Notes: generated from the sequence alone by a model not told the origin. A stretch of DNA of 64,000 bases from Galaxea fascicularis (GCA_948470475.1 OX419338.1:18074030-18138029), one strand, 5' to 3'. Shown: positions 22,441 to 33,990, counted from the stretch's first letter. Numbers and translations: made by a program.

Positions 22441-22884
22441 GTAAATGACACTTTCAAGAATTCTGTGAGGTCACATCTACATGTTGTTTGCAATGGACAA
22501 CTTTCTCATTTGCTTGTAATGCATGTAGATAGCATTAATGCATATTTTTGTTGATCCTTGTTGCTGTTTAGGAAAAAAACTAATACCCACAGTGCACCTG
22601 TACAGGCTGTATTTAGTAAAAGCTGAACACTTCACCCTTAAATTCCCATTGCGACTACCAAGAAATTTTTTTGACAGTATCACTACCTTATCAAGAAAAC
22701 AGTTCAAAAGAATGAGTTAACTTAATGATTTTAAAAATAAATAAGATGAAGTTTCCTCTGTCTGGTACAGGATGGGGGTTAAATTTGACAAAATGCTTTT
22801 TTCCCACGCTTGTTTTTAGAAAGTTATTGTACAGAATATTTCTATTCTAAGTTCTTTTTTCTGATTTTTATTTCTTTCAATTAG

Positions 22885-24060
22885 AGCATGAAAAATGTAT
22901 CCTGTTTCAAGTTAAGCATCGACCGAAGCAAAGCTCCCAAAAAAATGGGTACATTCAAGGACATTTCCCTGTTTGGGAATTACTTATTTCCTGTAGAAGG
23001 AGATTTTACTAGGGGCATTATTGCCCATTCATTGGCTGGTGTTGGAAAGGAAGTAAAGAAGACAAAGGCACAGCTACAAAAGATTTCTTTGCGAAATGCC
23101 CCAATGCCTGGTTCAACAGGCTCTTCAATTTCCTCAGAGTTGCCGCCAGCAAGGGAAGGGGAGTTGCAGGGTCACCCAGATCAAAGTGAAACTTACAGTA
23201 TTCGTTTCATAAACCATGCACCAGAGCCCCTGCAGACCCCATCCTTCATTGCAAATGGGGAGTTTGATAGAAGAATGCATCCATCAAGTGGATTTGCACT
23301 AAAGAAGGCATCTCAAAAGAGAGTGGTTTTCTCTCTAGAACAGAAAGAAATAATGATATCCTTCTACAATCGGCAAGCTTCAACTGGCATTAGGGCAGAA
23401 CCGAAAGATGTCATAGCATGCATGCAAGCCAAAGGTTTGGAGCCTCTTAAAGAGTCGCAGATTATCAGCTGGTGGAGCACATACCATCAAAGAAGGAAAC
23501 GAATGTTGAACGCTGAAGCTGATTATTTACGAGGGCTACATGCAACCACAAGTACCTCTGGCTCTTCTGTTCCTGTTCAGCGAACTACTCCCGACTCTAT
23601 TGTTCCTGTTCAGCAAACTCCTGCCCAAGCCACTAGCTCTGCTGTTCCTTCTCCTCACACCACTCCTGCTCAGGCACCTGGCTTTACTGTTCCTCCTCAG
23701 CACACCACTCCTGCTCAGGCACCTGGCTCTAAAATTCCTACTCAGCACTCCACTTCTGCTCAGGCACCTGGCTCTATTATTCCTAGTCAGCACACCACTC
23801 CTCCCAAGTCACTGGCTCTACTGTTCCTTCTCCTCACACCACTCCTGCTCAGGCACCTGGCTCTCATATTCCTTGTTACCAAAGCATTCCTACCCACATC
23901 ACTGGCTCTACTGTTCCTCCTCAGCACACCACTCCTGCTCAGGCACCTGGCTCTAATATTCCTACTCAGCCCACCACTCCTGCTCAGGCACCTGGACCTT
24001 TTGTGTCTGTTCAGTACATGCACACAAAACTTAGATTTTCACACTTGTAAATATCTGTGA
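22885..24060 (+). CDS. C-terminal exon of the DDE-like gene
   Basis: It starts after CAATTAG at 22884 and reads SMKNVSCFKLSIDRSKAPKK, in phase with the previous exon. Residues around SLEQKEIMISFYNRQAS to IISWWSTYHQRRKRM form a homeodomain-like three-helix pattern, with WW..YH..RKR where a homeodomain has its recognition helix. From about 23555 a 15-residue repeat (GSTVPPQHTTPAQAP type) begins. The frame slips near 23805 into a leucine-rich reading of the same repeats, so the true C-terminus is scrambled here. Confidence 0.55.
   Translation, partial: SMKNVSCFKLSIDRSKAPKKMGTFKDISLFGNYLFPVEGDFTRGIIAHSLAGVGKEVKKTKAQLQKISLRNAPMPGSTGSSISSELPPAREGELQGHPDQSETYSIRFINHAPEPLQTPSFIANGEFDRRMHPSSGFALKKASQKRVVFSLEQKEIMISFYNRQASTGIRAEPKDVIACMQAKGLEPLKESQIISWWSTYHQRRKRMLNAEADYLRGLHATTSTSGSSVPVQRTTPDSIVPVQQTPAQATSSAVPSPHTTPAQAPGFTVPPQHTTPAQAPGSKIPTQHSTSAQAPGSIIPSQHTTPPKSLALLFLLLTPLLLRHLALIFLVTKAFLPTSLALLFLLSTPLLLRHLALIFLLSPPLLLRHLDLLCLFSTCTQNLDFHTCKYL
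23555..24003. repeat. 45-bp coding minisatellite, about 10 units
   Basis: The unit is about GGCTCTACTGTTCCTCCTCA followed by GCACACCACTCCTGCTCAGG and CACCT, encoding G-S-T-V-P-P-Q-H-T-T-P-A-Q-A-P. Length changes that are not multiples of three have shifted the frame between units. Other frames and the minus strand are open only because of the repeat. Confidence 0.75.
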
Positions 24061-24110
24061 CTTTCAGTTTTCTTGTATGTTTAATTTCCCTTTTTTCTTT
24101 TTTTACACAG

Positions 24111-24200
24111 AAAGGAAACCAGAGAGTCAAGGCCTTAAACCTCTTTATTTCCTTCACAGCAGAAGAGAAAGAGCAGTACAAGGATTTTTCGACCAAATAA
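24111..24200 (+). CDS. Putative last exon of the DDE-like gene
   Basis: After a polypyrimidine tract and ACAG at 24110, a 29-codon frame KGNQRVKALNLFISFTAEEK... runs to TAA at 24198-24200. An ATTAAA lies about 120 bp downstream. The upstream donor is not clear because of the repeat frameshifts. Confidence 0.4.
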   Translation, partial: KGNQRVKALNLFISFTAEEKEQYKDFSTK

Positions 24201-24404
24201 TTCAGCTTTACATTTCCACTTCAAATTCCAATTCAATCTGCAATATTATTATTGTGATAATGGCAGTGTGACAATGCTGAAAATGTGTAATGTCGTTTTT
24301 TGAAATTGTACATTCAGATTATTAAAGTTTCTCAGTTTAATTTATTATTGACGTTTGTATTTTGATCCCAATAGCTTTATTTAGAAAACATGAACAAATG
24401 TAAA

Positions 24405-25160
24405 TAGTTTGCACACCTTGGCTATCCTGGGCAAAACTGTCTAAATATTGTAGTTTGCTCGACTTCGCTGTACAAAGCAAATATGTGCAAAATACTTGTT
24501 GGCACACCTTTGCTCTCCTCAACAAACGTGCTTAAACCCACGTGTTTACACGCCTATGCTACCCTTGGCACGCCTTTGTTATTATAAAAAAATATGCGCT
24601 AAAGCACTTGTTTGCACGTCTTTGCCACCCTAACCAAATGTGGACAAAAATATGTGTTTGTACACCTACGCTATCCCAAGCAAAATCATGCAAAAGTACT
24701 TTTTTGCACATCTGCTGTCGCAAACAAATATGCACAAAATACCAGTATGCACGTCTTTGCTATCCTTAGCAAATGAGCGCAAAGGTACTTTGCTACACAG
24801 AGCAAAGTTGGTCAATTCTTTAGAGTTTGCTCACATTTACTATACAAAGCAAACTTGATCAAAATTTGGATTTTGATTATATTTGCTTATCTGAGGAAAC
24901 GTATTCAATACTAATAATTTGATCACATTTGCTACACAAAGCAAACTTGTTCAATACTAAGAAGTTGCCAGCAGTTATCAGCCTATGCAAACTTCATCAA
25001 TACCACGAGTTTGATCACGTTTGCTGGCCCAAGTAAACACTTCAAATCCACGCTTTTGAGCACATTTGCAACGCTTTGTAAGCTTGCTGGTAATAATAAG
25101 TTTGCATGTTTTCACATGGGAAGCAAATGTTGTGCAAAAAAGCAAATCTGCTCAATAATT
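24405..25160. repeat. Degenerate 46-bp tandem array, about 16 units
   Basis: Blocks of roughly 46 bp repeat with the pattern TTTGCACACCTTTGCTATCC then GCAAACTTGTGCAAAATACT. TTTG starts recur at about 24405, 24453, 24498, 24609, 24656, 24827, 24874, 24920, 25011, 25057 and 25102. Copies are strongly diverged. Each unit has internal TTTGC/GCAAA dyad symmetry. Similar GCAAATC/TTTGC wording occurs at 13220-13380. Confidence 0.6.
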
Positions 25161-25402
25161 TGCTCATATGTAAACAGGCCTCAAAGAAAACCATTTGCAT
25201 TCGCATTAGCTCCATGGGCAATTGCAAAGAAAACTCATAGCTGTACAATACTCTTGCACAAGAGCGAAAATCTTAAACAAATGTGGCATTTACCACCATT
25301 GCTATGGGTAACAAATGTGGTGTAAAATCGATCTGTGCTCTTTGACAAACTGAGGCAAATATGTGCAAATGTGGTATTTGCTTTAGTTTTGCGATAGATT
25401 TG

Positions 25403-26104
25403 CTACCAGTGTAAATCCATTTTTTCGTCCAGTGTTACCCACACTACTGAGACCAATTTTTTAAGTTTTTTTTTAAAGTCCAAAAACTTGAAGTAGTTAG
25501 TGACATCATTGAATAGCCACTCTACTGATTCTCTGACACTGCTCATTGACTGGTTGAAATCCATCATTTGAAGGGTCAAGGCTCTATTCCTGAAAGGGGC
25601 TTGAAGGTGTAACCTTAAAGGGTATGCTGGATCACCATAAATGCAGTATGGATTCCCCAAACGAGAGTTAGCAAAAGCTTGAAGGTCATTAAGGAGTTGT
25701 GAGTCTGCCAGCATGCCTGCATCATGCCTCCTTCCTTCTGAAAAATAGAAAAATATTCAAAACTGTTTTCATCAATGGCATAGATATAGATGATACGACA
25801 AAACAAATAATTATCATAACCATTTCTTACAAACAGGGCCATATAGATGACCTATCAGACTACTGGGGAGGGCAACACACTGAAATTTTAAACCATGTAG
25901 TCTCTTGTGGCCCTTGTAGACTGCTCTCTGATGCTCTGCAGGTATGAAAATTGGACGAACAGTCCCATCAACCAATCCAAAACAATTGTCCAAGGCAGAA
26001 CCTTGGGCAGCAATAGTGCCACTATACAGTTGCAGCAACAGCTGAGAGAGAACTTGGTGATTCCACTGAGTGATTGGCTTGGGACTGGCAATATGGTCTT
26101 TCAC
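25403..26104 (-). pseudogene. PIF/Harbinger transposase, C-terminal half
   Basis: Two minus-strand exons are visible. Exon 26104-25831 contains the first catalytic Asp in DNCFGLVDGTVRPIF, then GHKRLHGLKFQCVA and IGHLYGPV. Exon 25737 to about 25403 contains RRHDAGMLADSQLLNDLQ, the second Asp in CIYGDPAYPLRLHLQAP and the Glu in SSVRESVEWLFNDV. The 93-bp intron has a GTAAG donor at 25830 and a CAG acceptor at 25738. The DDE triad is present, but the spliced codon reads TAA where related proteins have an acidic residue after GPV, so the copy is probably dead. The N-terminal part and the Myb/SANT partner are not recognisable upstream. Confidence 0.75.
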
Positions 26105-27340
26105 ACCTCTTAAACGCCTCGCTGATTTGATCAGTTTCAGGCTACTTGTTTCATGAGTTTATGTGTCAGTACTTTTTTTAAAATCCACAATAGGTAAAAA
26201 GGGTTCACCACGTTGAAAAAGTCCTCTCAACTGATACATTTGTGGCTAGTTTCTTTGCTTGGAGTATATCACGTTTGCTCGAATGTTACATAATTCCATG
26301 TTGAAAGTTCCTCCAGTTGTGAGGAAAAGGAGTTGCTTGAGACTCCCAAACAAAAGTCAGACTTCTCGTTGCAAACTTTGAGTGAATTTCCAGTCAAAGA
26401 TTAGAGAACCCATTTTTTTTCTTTTGAAAACAACTTCCATTTTAACTTGCTAAATGCAAGACGAGTTGTTTTGCATTCTTATCCAAATGTGTCCCAACCA
26501 AAATTGTACCACCGAAAAGACAATCACTGTTAAATTTGACCGATAGCTAACTTGTTGCGAATAAGATTGATTGCTATAATTTGCAGTAGGTTTTGTCACT
26601 TTTAAGTGTAGTAATGTGGTTCGTTCTTGTGATCTTAAAAGACAATAGGCAAATTTCAAGTGACAAGAGAATGTCCCATCCACTATCAAATTGAGTATCA
26701 ATAACCTACTTATACAGGCTCCTTTTTTTAAACTGTGAACACACTACTGCTGCTCCTGCAAAATTCTGCAACTTGGGCTTTGGTATTCAACAACTGTGAT
26801 GGACAACATTGTAGACTTAAACTTGCCAATTCCCAACCAGGGAGTCTGGGTATACCACGCTCGGGTAAGGACATGTTTTTCAGCTTTCCTGTAAAACTGA
26901 AGTTCAAAAACCTATTTTATGGCCAAGAGTGATACAACTACCAAACGTGAGACCAGAGTAAGTGGCAGCACAACTTCTGGAAGCGATATTTGCTCTCCAG
27001 AAGGAAAAAATATTTGCGACACTTCATTTTCAGACTTGGACACAAATTATATGAGATTTTACTGTCTGATCAGTAAAATACTGTTAATGGAACGTGAGTC
27101 GTGATAAGTAAGCCATTCATGGCGTGCTGCTACTAGGTAGTCCAATGTCCAAGGTCACGACAATCAATGGTTTTGTTGAAGCCAAGTCTAAGATAAAAGC
27201 CTTGTTTTTAGTTAGCATATTATATCGAACAGCAGCATTGGCCGTATCTATTAAGGCTCCATTGATAACTGCCAAAGTACACATGTAGGTCTAGCCGTTG
27301 CATGGTACGGTCCTCTTAACTGGCTATGTAGTAAACACGT
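26105..27340. other. No supported gene
   Basis: Upstream of the Harbinger fragment the minus strand has only stop-riddled traces. Plus-strand frames near 26735-27104 have no motif. No TIR pair was found for the Harbinger copy. Confidence 0.35.
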
Positions 27341-27346
27341 CCTTGC

Positions 27347-27354
27347 TATAAAAG
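27347..27354 (+). promoter_or_regulatory. TATA box (TATAAAAG)
   Basis: TATAAAAG lies about 80 bp upstream of the probable leader of the DIRS-like element, in a region that may be its terminal repeat. It is a plausible retroelement promoter by position only. Confidence 0.35.
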
Positions 27355-27439
27355 CTCGAGCAAACCGTTCAAGGTTCACTTGCCATTTCTCTTGTACAGA
27401 GCATTGAGTAGTTTACTAGTGTTTTGTAAAAATTTTCAT

Positions 27440-30270
27440 CATAGTTCGTCCTCGCCCAGCCCTCAGTCGCTCCCAACCGCAACAAGAGGATTTATCGAAA
27501 CTCTCTAACGAAGTCCTCTGGCTTCGGCTGCAGGCTCTTCACTTACCTTTCTCTGGTTTGAAAGCTCAACTCGTCGCCAGACTGAGAAAAGCCGTAGCTG
27601 GGAATTCCTCAACCACCACCTCAAAGGTCCGGACGAGTGGGAAATCTTCCTGAGTTCATAAGGCCAAAACTTGCAGCAGCCACTCCACCGCGACCCACAC
27701 GGGCATTGTTGTTCCTGATGCTCAACCAGCGGCACATACAGCCACACCAGTTCACGAGCGAGAAGGCGAGGACAGCGCCCACTTGGACGACGACTCGTCC
27801 TCTTCCCTTGACGAGTTATTTGACGATTCATGGGACGCCACAGCCCATACTGCTGAACAGAGTGCCTTCAGTTCCGTCCAGCGTGCCACCATTGAGGCGA
27901 TCGTCGTGGAATCGGTCAGCAATGCCTTTGCTGCCTTCCATTTGCCAGACGTTCCGCTGTTCCTCCCCAAGACATCCGAAGCCCGCATGCTCACGGCACA
28001 GCCTCCCCTTTGGGTCTTTCTCGGCCTGTCGACCGCAATTTGGAGGGCAAAATCCTTTGCGGTGAGTACATTGACCTTGCGTTGTTACCAGAAACTTTAT
28101 ATCAGACCCAGGCCCCTGCCATTCAGCTCAGGTTGGACGATTCGCCCCTAGGCCCCTTGGGTTCCCCGGTCACTATGGTCCATAACCGTAAGCCCACCAT
28201 TGACACGTTTCACAAATGGTTGGATGCCTACACAGCATACACGCTGGTTTTGCTCACCATATTGCTATATTGCTCAATCATAAGCCGGGTGGTCACCAAA
28301 TTTAAGGGCATGGCCTGGTATTCATATGACCAACAGTTCCATCAGTGTGCTGCTTACAACCTATCTATCAGCTGGGATATTGTAAATTTAAAACTATGGA
28401 CTGTGACCTTCTCGGGCTTAGCTAAACCCCACTGCAATGTTTGCTCGAGTCCTTACCACATCCAAGACCATTGTCCTTCCGCTGACCCCCACAGAAAACT
28501 TGGCCGAGCGCAAACCACATTGTGCTTTGACTTCAACAAGCCATCAGGGTGCTGGTGTCGCAACTGCAGCTACCCACATGTGTGCCGCCATTGCAACTCC
28601 AGCAGCCAGCCTCCAGCGTCAGTTTGTTCAGTTCCTCCAAAGCCAGTGACCACAGCAAAAAGTAAAGTGGAGCAGCTTCGGTGTAACCAGACACCACATG
28701 TATCCTCGCCCATTGACACTGACTGCCTAGCTCTAGAATTAGTTAATCACCCAGACCGTATCTTTGTATCTAATTTACTTAGCATGCTCAAGGACAGGGC
28801 GCGCATTGGTTACTTGGGGCCTCGCTCACCTCGAGTGTCCCCTAATCTTATTTCTGCTGCGCAACACCCAGAAGTAGTCTCCTTGAATTTGAATAAGTAA
28901 GTTCATCTTGGCAGGGTGGCAGGTCCCAACTCTGCACCCCCTCTCCCAGACTTCCAGTGCCATCCCATGGGCATGGTTCCCAAAAAGCACTCATCCAAAT
29001 GGCGCACCATTTACCATCTGTCATACCCCCAGGGTAACAGCATTAACGACCACATTCCTAAGGACCTTTTTCCCCTGAGCTACATTCATGTGGATGATGC
29101 CATTAGCATAATTCAGTCTCTGGGACAGGGCATTTTCATGGTGAAAGCCGACCTTAAATCAGCTTTCCGGCTGATACCAATTCACTCTGATGACTGGAAC
29201 CTATTGGGTATTTACTGGCAATCTCAGTTCTATGTGGACATGTATTTACCCTTTGGTCTCCGTAGTTCAATCAACTCTCCGATGGGATTGAGTGGATCTT
29301 AAAACACAATTACGGCATTAGCCATGTCATTCACATCCTGGATGACTTTTTCATCGCCAAGCACTCCAAATTCTCCTGTTTCAATAGCTTTAGCACCCTG
29401 CTATGGGTGTTCATGTCGCTCAAAGCCCCAGTGGTACCGTCTAAGACAATAGGCCCTTCTCAGGTTATCGAATTTATGGGTGTTGTCATCGATTCCATAT
29501 GCATGGAAGCCCACCTTCCAGAGGATAAACTGACCAGGATCACCGATTTACTAGCCTCCTACCAAAAATGCTGTTCTGTGCGCTTAGTTGAACTGCAATC
29601 TTTAATTTGCACTCTCCAGTTCGCTTGCAAGGTGGTAGTCCTGGGCAGGACCTTCCTTAAATGGGCGATTAACCTGACAAGGGGGGTCACCAGTCGTTTT
29701 CACCATGTCCGTCTGATTAGGGAGTTTTTCAAGGACCTCGCTATGTGGAGGGCCCTCCTAACCACGTGGAATGGGCGCTCCTTTTTTCTGGAATCTTCTG
29801 CAACCTCCACCCCTGTCCTCGACCTCTGTACTGATGCCACCAGCCCGGTGGGCTTTGGCAGTTTTCTCAAGGGAAAGTGGTTTCAAGGCCGGTGGTCCCC
29901 TCACCTGCTACTCAATAGGGTCACGGTTATTAGCATTAAGTGGCAGGAATTGTTCCTCATTGTAGTTGCATGCGCCATATGGCACCCCTTTTTTACTGGT
30001 AAACGCCTTCAGTTTTGGTGCAATAACGAATTCGTCGGGTAAATAATTAACTCCGGGCACTTGAAGTCCCCCCGCATAATGGATATTTGGTCAGACTTTT
30101 GGTTCTTATTTCCATGAGACATAATTTCCATAATTACAAGCTCATGTTCATGTTCCTGGGGTTTTGAACAAAATTGCTGATGCACTATCCCGCTTTCAGA
30201 TGCAGCATTTCCGGACTCTTGCCCCAACCGCAGACCAGAGTCCTTGTACCATCTTGCTAATGCCAAAATA
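27440..30270 (+). pseudogene. DIRS-like retroelement remnant (gag-like, RT, RNase H)
   Basis: Order along the plus strand: a SAP-like helix pair (EVLWLRLQALHLPFSGLKAQ, about 27510); an acidic segment; a gag-like body; and zinc-knuckle-like cysteines (CNVCSSPYHIQDHC, CFDFNKPSGCWCRNC, HVCRHC; about 28430-28610). RT follows, with KWRTIYHLSYPQGNSINDHI, VKADLKSAFRLIPIHSDDW and, after a small deletion near 29270, the catalytic HILDDFF (about 29325-29350). RNase H follows with LDLCTDATSPVGFGSF. The late RNase H motif reads FWCNNEF, where an Asp is usual. Frameshifts occur near 28000 and 29270, with stops after 30042. No tyrosine recombinase is seen before the next element begins at about 30275. The call rests on recalled similarity of the RT to cnidarian DIRS elements. 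Confidence 0.6.
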
Positions 30271-30274
30271 GAAA

Positions 30275-31502
30275 AGCGCAAATAGAAAGAAGAAGAAATT
30301 GCTACAGAAATGAAGGAGCTGAAGGACAAAATTTTATATGAAGAAGCATATAGCAGAAGGGAGAACCTTTGCTTCTTTGGAATTCCTGAGGAGGAAAATG
30401 GTGTTGAGAATACAAGGGAGTTGTTGTACAAGTTTTTCAGTGATGAACAGGGCATTGATAATTTGGATTCTATTGATCTTCAAAGGGTGCATAGACTTGG
30501 AAGGAAAAAACCAGGGCAATCAAGACCAATAATCGCTCGGTTCATAAGATTTCCAGACCAGAAAATGGTGTTTAAAGGCGTCCAAGAATTGGGTGAAGAT
30601 ACATACATGAAGGTGTATCCTGGTTATTCAGACGAGATTCGTGAATGAAGAAGGAAGCAATGGCCAAGAATAAAAAAAGCGAGAGAAGAGGGGAAAACAG
30701 CATACTTCAGCAAGACACAACCAGACAGATTGTATATAGATGGCGACCTGGTCGTTTTTTGATTTATAACCATAAGGCATTTTGTTCACAACAATATTTT
30801 TCTTGTTGTAAGTTTTGTTATCTTTGGTGAGGAGAGCCAGCAGAAATTTACATACGAATTGCTGTGACCTTATTTCCAAGGCAGCATGTTGGATATTCTT
30901 TATCTGCTGCTTTTTTAAGTTCTTTGTTTAATGTTGTTCTTTAGGCTTAAGTGTGCATTGTCTATTAACTTGTTCGTTTTGTTGTTAGGTGTTATTCAAT
31001 ATTTCAAATCTATGCCCATTTTGATACGTGTTCGGATGGTTACAATGTTTCTTTCACAAAAGATAACGTCGATTTTAAATTTTGTTCTGCAACGAAGAGG
31101 AACACCCTTTTTCTTAGGCTAAATAAACAGAAAGCTGATAGTGTGTTTCTGCAAGAAACATATAGCACAAAGGAAGTGGAGCCAGTATGGAATACACAGT
31201 GGAAATTATAGATTTTTAACTACAAATATCCTTTTAAAGAAAATGGATAAGGTGGATTCCTCAGAAAACTCTTAAATGGGACAAGTATATTAAGAGAGAA
31301 TAACAGGTTGAAGTGCAAGTATCGTTTTGCGCAAGTAATTTATAAATTATTGCTATTAATTAGTGACAACATACTGTTTACCTTAGTCATCAATTTTTTT
31401 GTTTCTATTCTGTTGTTTTTGTTGCTTTTGTTCTCTTAGTTTGTTTTGCGTGTAAAGTATTAAATTATTATAGAAAAAATCAATAAAATACAAAAAAAAA
31501 AC
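30275..31502 (+). mobile_element. L1-like LINE remnant with internal deletion and poly-A
   Basis: 30310-30755 encodes the RRM-like part of an L1-type ORF1 protein (EEAYSRRENLCFFGIPEEEN, then IDLQRVHRLGRKKPGQSRPI). A frameshift near 30645 precedes RRKQWPRIKKAREEGKTAYF. At about 31140 a short stretch of ORF2 endonuclease appears (KADSVFLQETYSTKEVEPVW) and decays. Nearly all of ORF2 is absent. AATAAA followed by an A-run at 31484-31502 marks the 3' end. It abuts the DIRS-like remnant on the left. Confidence 0.65.
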
Positions 31503-33150
31503 CAACCAGTAACAATGTCCAGTTTGGTAAGTCCGTATGCTAACCTAGGCCAGATAAAAAGATTCGCTGCCGTGAAGTGTCTTCAAAAGTCGAATTTTAA
31601 GAAATTACCCCTTAATTCCTCAAGGTTAAATAGACTCCACTCAGTCCAATTACCAATTAATCTTAACTATAACAAAACCCGAGAGAGAAATGAGAGAAAA
31701 ACGTTGAAAGTCAGGGGAAAAATAGTTTATCGTGAAGTGCATAGTAAAGAAAATATGAAAGTGCAACTCCCCTCTTGCAGTGCACGTGCGATGGAGAGAC
31801 CCCGTAGCTTTCCAGACACAGTCTAGGATTGGAGAACGAAACAACAGATGAAACAACACAAACAATACACCTACCCCTGATAACAAAAGAAGCTACAGGT
31901 CATAGGGACCAATAGAAATATAGGTCTGGAAGACCTAGAAGGTAACTCGCACAATGGCACGTACTGTCCTATTTGGGCGAAAATCATTCACTGTAGCTGG
32001 TGATAGCTAATCAGATCAGAGAATTTTGATGTTACGATTATACAGATAAATTAAAAGATTTTGTTTCAAGGCACTTTTTTATGCTGTCCATGACCTGTGA
32101 TAGACAAGTAATATAGTGCAATAAACTTGTTTGCAGTGAACTGTGTTTATTAACTAGTACCATATGCCAAACAGTAGGTTGTACAAGCTTATTCAAAATG
32201 GTTCTAAAATTTTTTGGAAGAGTTTAGTTATCCACCTGAACAGGAAACATATAAGTTGGAAAATCAGATACTTAATCAACTGGGTAAACGGAGTGAAATA
32301 TAAAAGAGTACATATCTAGCAAACACTGCGAGGGAGGAGGTGGGAGCTCATTTCCTTTAGAATTTTAAGCGGAGTATTCGAGTTTACCCACCAACATACA
32401 AATTGGCACTGCCGCATGTCTTACAATAAATTGTGAAAGCGAAAATGTAATGTCAATCTTTAAATTGTTGCAGTTACAAGTTGATGCTAACATGCTACTT
32501 GGTTTCAAATTACGGACATTCCATCTGCGGTTCCTGCAAAACAAGACAAGACGACCAGTCAGCAATGAGATTTCCAGTGTGTAATACTACACTGCAGTGT
32601 TAGATCAGAGACAGGGCACTCAGAAATGCAGCAAGGGCTTTAGGCTGCAGATGCAAATATTACAAATGTGAGATAATAGCAGAGGACATAAATAACGAGG
32701 AGTGTGGTGAGATTCCTTTGCAATGCAGCACGTGCCCGGAAAAATTGTAGGGAATCAGCTAAGACTGCATGTCTGTCCAAACGAGATTACTGACTGTGCA
32801 TGTGGAACCAGGGTGAAGAGAATGGAAATGCAGTTGCACCAAACTCAGCACTGTTTTTGCCTTCCTGCCTTCTGTCCTTTGCCATGTGAGCTAAAACTTC
32901 CAAAGCAATTTATAATGTCTGAATTTTGTTGTTGTGTTTTGCTTTAAAATAAGAATTTTCGTATGTAAGCGGTTCATTTCTTTATGTTTCAACATTTAGT
33001 ATGCTACTGCTGCGATGACATGCTAAATGATGTGTTACTTCGAAAAGAACTGTAATTTAGCGAGCATCTATTATAGTCAAATATCATGGTAATCCAATAC
33101 TTAATTATAGAATACCAGGTGCAAGTTTCTTTCAACCATTTCGAAAAGGA
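31503..33150. other. No recognisable gene
   Basis: A plus-strand frame at 31515-31826 is basic and motif-free. Other frames are short. No paired repeats were found. Confidence 0.35.
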
Positions 33151-33222
33151 ATTAGCATATGTCGCTATGGCGGACGGCCACGTTTTTTTAGCCGTCCAGC
33201 CTTGACGTTAAAATTACTAGCT

Positions 33223-33990
33223 ATGACTGCAAATCTAACTTTACAGCAGGTAAAAAACCTTTTAAAGCAGGAGCTCGCTCCGGTAAATGCAAAATTAGAC
33301 GAGCTATCTAAACAACTGAATGAAATTGACTCAACGGTAAAGTTTTTGAATGCCAAGTATGACGAACTACTGAACAAGATGAAGAACACGAATGAAAATG
33401 TCGCTCGACATGGGTCGGACATTGCAAACATCAAAGCGACCATAAAGAGAGTGGAGAAACTTGCCAGTGATACATCTGCTGAGGCTGAAGAGATGGCTCA
33501 ATACATGAGGCGAGATTGCTTAGAGATAACGGGAGTCATGGCAAACGAGGACTGTTCGGCGGAAGCTATCGTCACATCAATTGGCAACCTCATAGGTGTA
33601 CCACTACAGGAGAAAGACATCTCGGTTGCTCACCCAATTTCCACCTATAGGGAAGACGCGCCGCCTAAACTCATTGTGAAGTTTACCCGCCGCTGTGTCA
33701 GAGACAGATTTTATTCTAGCAGACGAAAATTGGCGAAGAAGAAAGCTAAAGATTTACCAAACCTCAACCTGTCATCCCAGGCCGATGTATTCATCTCCGA
33801 GTCGCTCACACCATTCAAGAAAAAGCTCTTCGGTGATGTTAACAAAGTGAAGAAGAAACTAAAGTGGAAGTATATCTGGACTTATAATGGTAGGATCTTT
33901 CTTAGGCAGGACGAGAATAAACCATCCTTCTCGTTTAACTGCCAAGAAGATTTAGTTAAATTTAAATCTGATCATCCAACTCATACTTAA
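33223..33990 (+). CDS. LINE ORF1 protein, coiled coil plus nucleic-acid-binding domain
   Basis: About 255 residues from ATG 33223 (an upstream TTG is in frame). Residues 1-100 are a heptad-rich coiled coil (LKQELAPVNAKLDELSKQLN, EIDSTVKFLNAKYDELLNKM), expected to trimerise. An RRM-like region follows (MRRDCLEITGVMANEDCSAE; PPKLIVKFTRRCVRDRFYSS), then a C-terminal domain ending IFLRQDENKPSFSFN. This layout matches ORF1p-type chaperones of LINEs that bind element RNA. The frame is intact, unlike ORF2. Confidence 0.75.
   Translation: MTANLTLQQVKNLLKQELAPVNAKLDELSKQLNEIDSTVKFLNAKYDELLNKMKNTNENVARHGSDIANIKATIKRVEKLASDTSAEAEEMAQYMRRDCLEITGVMANEDCSAEAIVTSIGNLIGVPLQEKDISVAHPISTYREDAPPKLIVKFTRRCVRDRFYSSRRKLAKKKAKDLPNLNLSSQADVFISESLTPFKKKLFGDVNKVKKKLKWKYIWTYNGRIFLRQDENKPSFSFNCQEDLVKFKSDHPTHT

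Larger units (their letters stand above)
16835..24200 (+). pseudogene. Multi-exon DDE-transposase-like gene, heavily disrupted
   Basis: At least five plus-strand exons can be followed: about 16835-17056, 17611-19261, 20230-22440, 22885 to about 24010, and 24111-24200. A polyadenylation-like ATTAAA lies at about 24320. The core has a DDE/RNase-H-like signature: VVVIDYKMKLELGKRSRE (first Asp), SDNGPHYHN across an intron (second Asp), and FEAGEGKTALDTHFAHISHK. A homeodomain-like C-terminal region and a 15-residue repeat tail follow. Lesions are a TAG at 17788, frameshifts near 18390 and 18545, two transposon insertions in the third exon and frame slips inside the tail repeat. I recall related multi-copy proteins in cnidarians, which points to a transposon or transposon-derived family. 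No TIRs were found, so mobility is not shown. Confidence 0.6.

Noticed and set aside
23536..24023. Arg/Ser-rich minus-strand proteins and Leu-rich plus-strand protein
   Set aside because: Other-frame readings of the 45-bp coding minisatellite.
24405..25160. CRISPR array
   Set aside because: Period and dyads are superficially similar, but units are contiguous, diverged, without constant repeat and unique spacers, and the genome is animal.
33165..33443. Minus-strand 92-codon frame
   Set aside because: Antisense shadow of the LINE ORF1 coiled coil.
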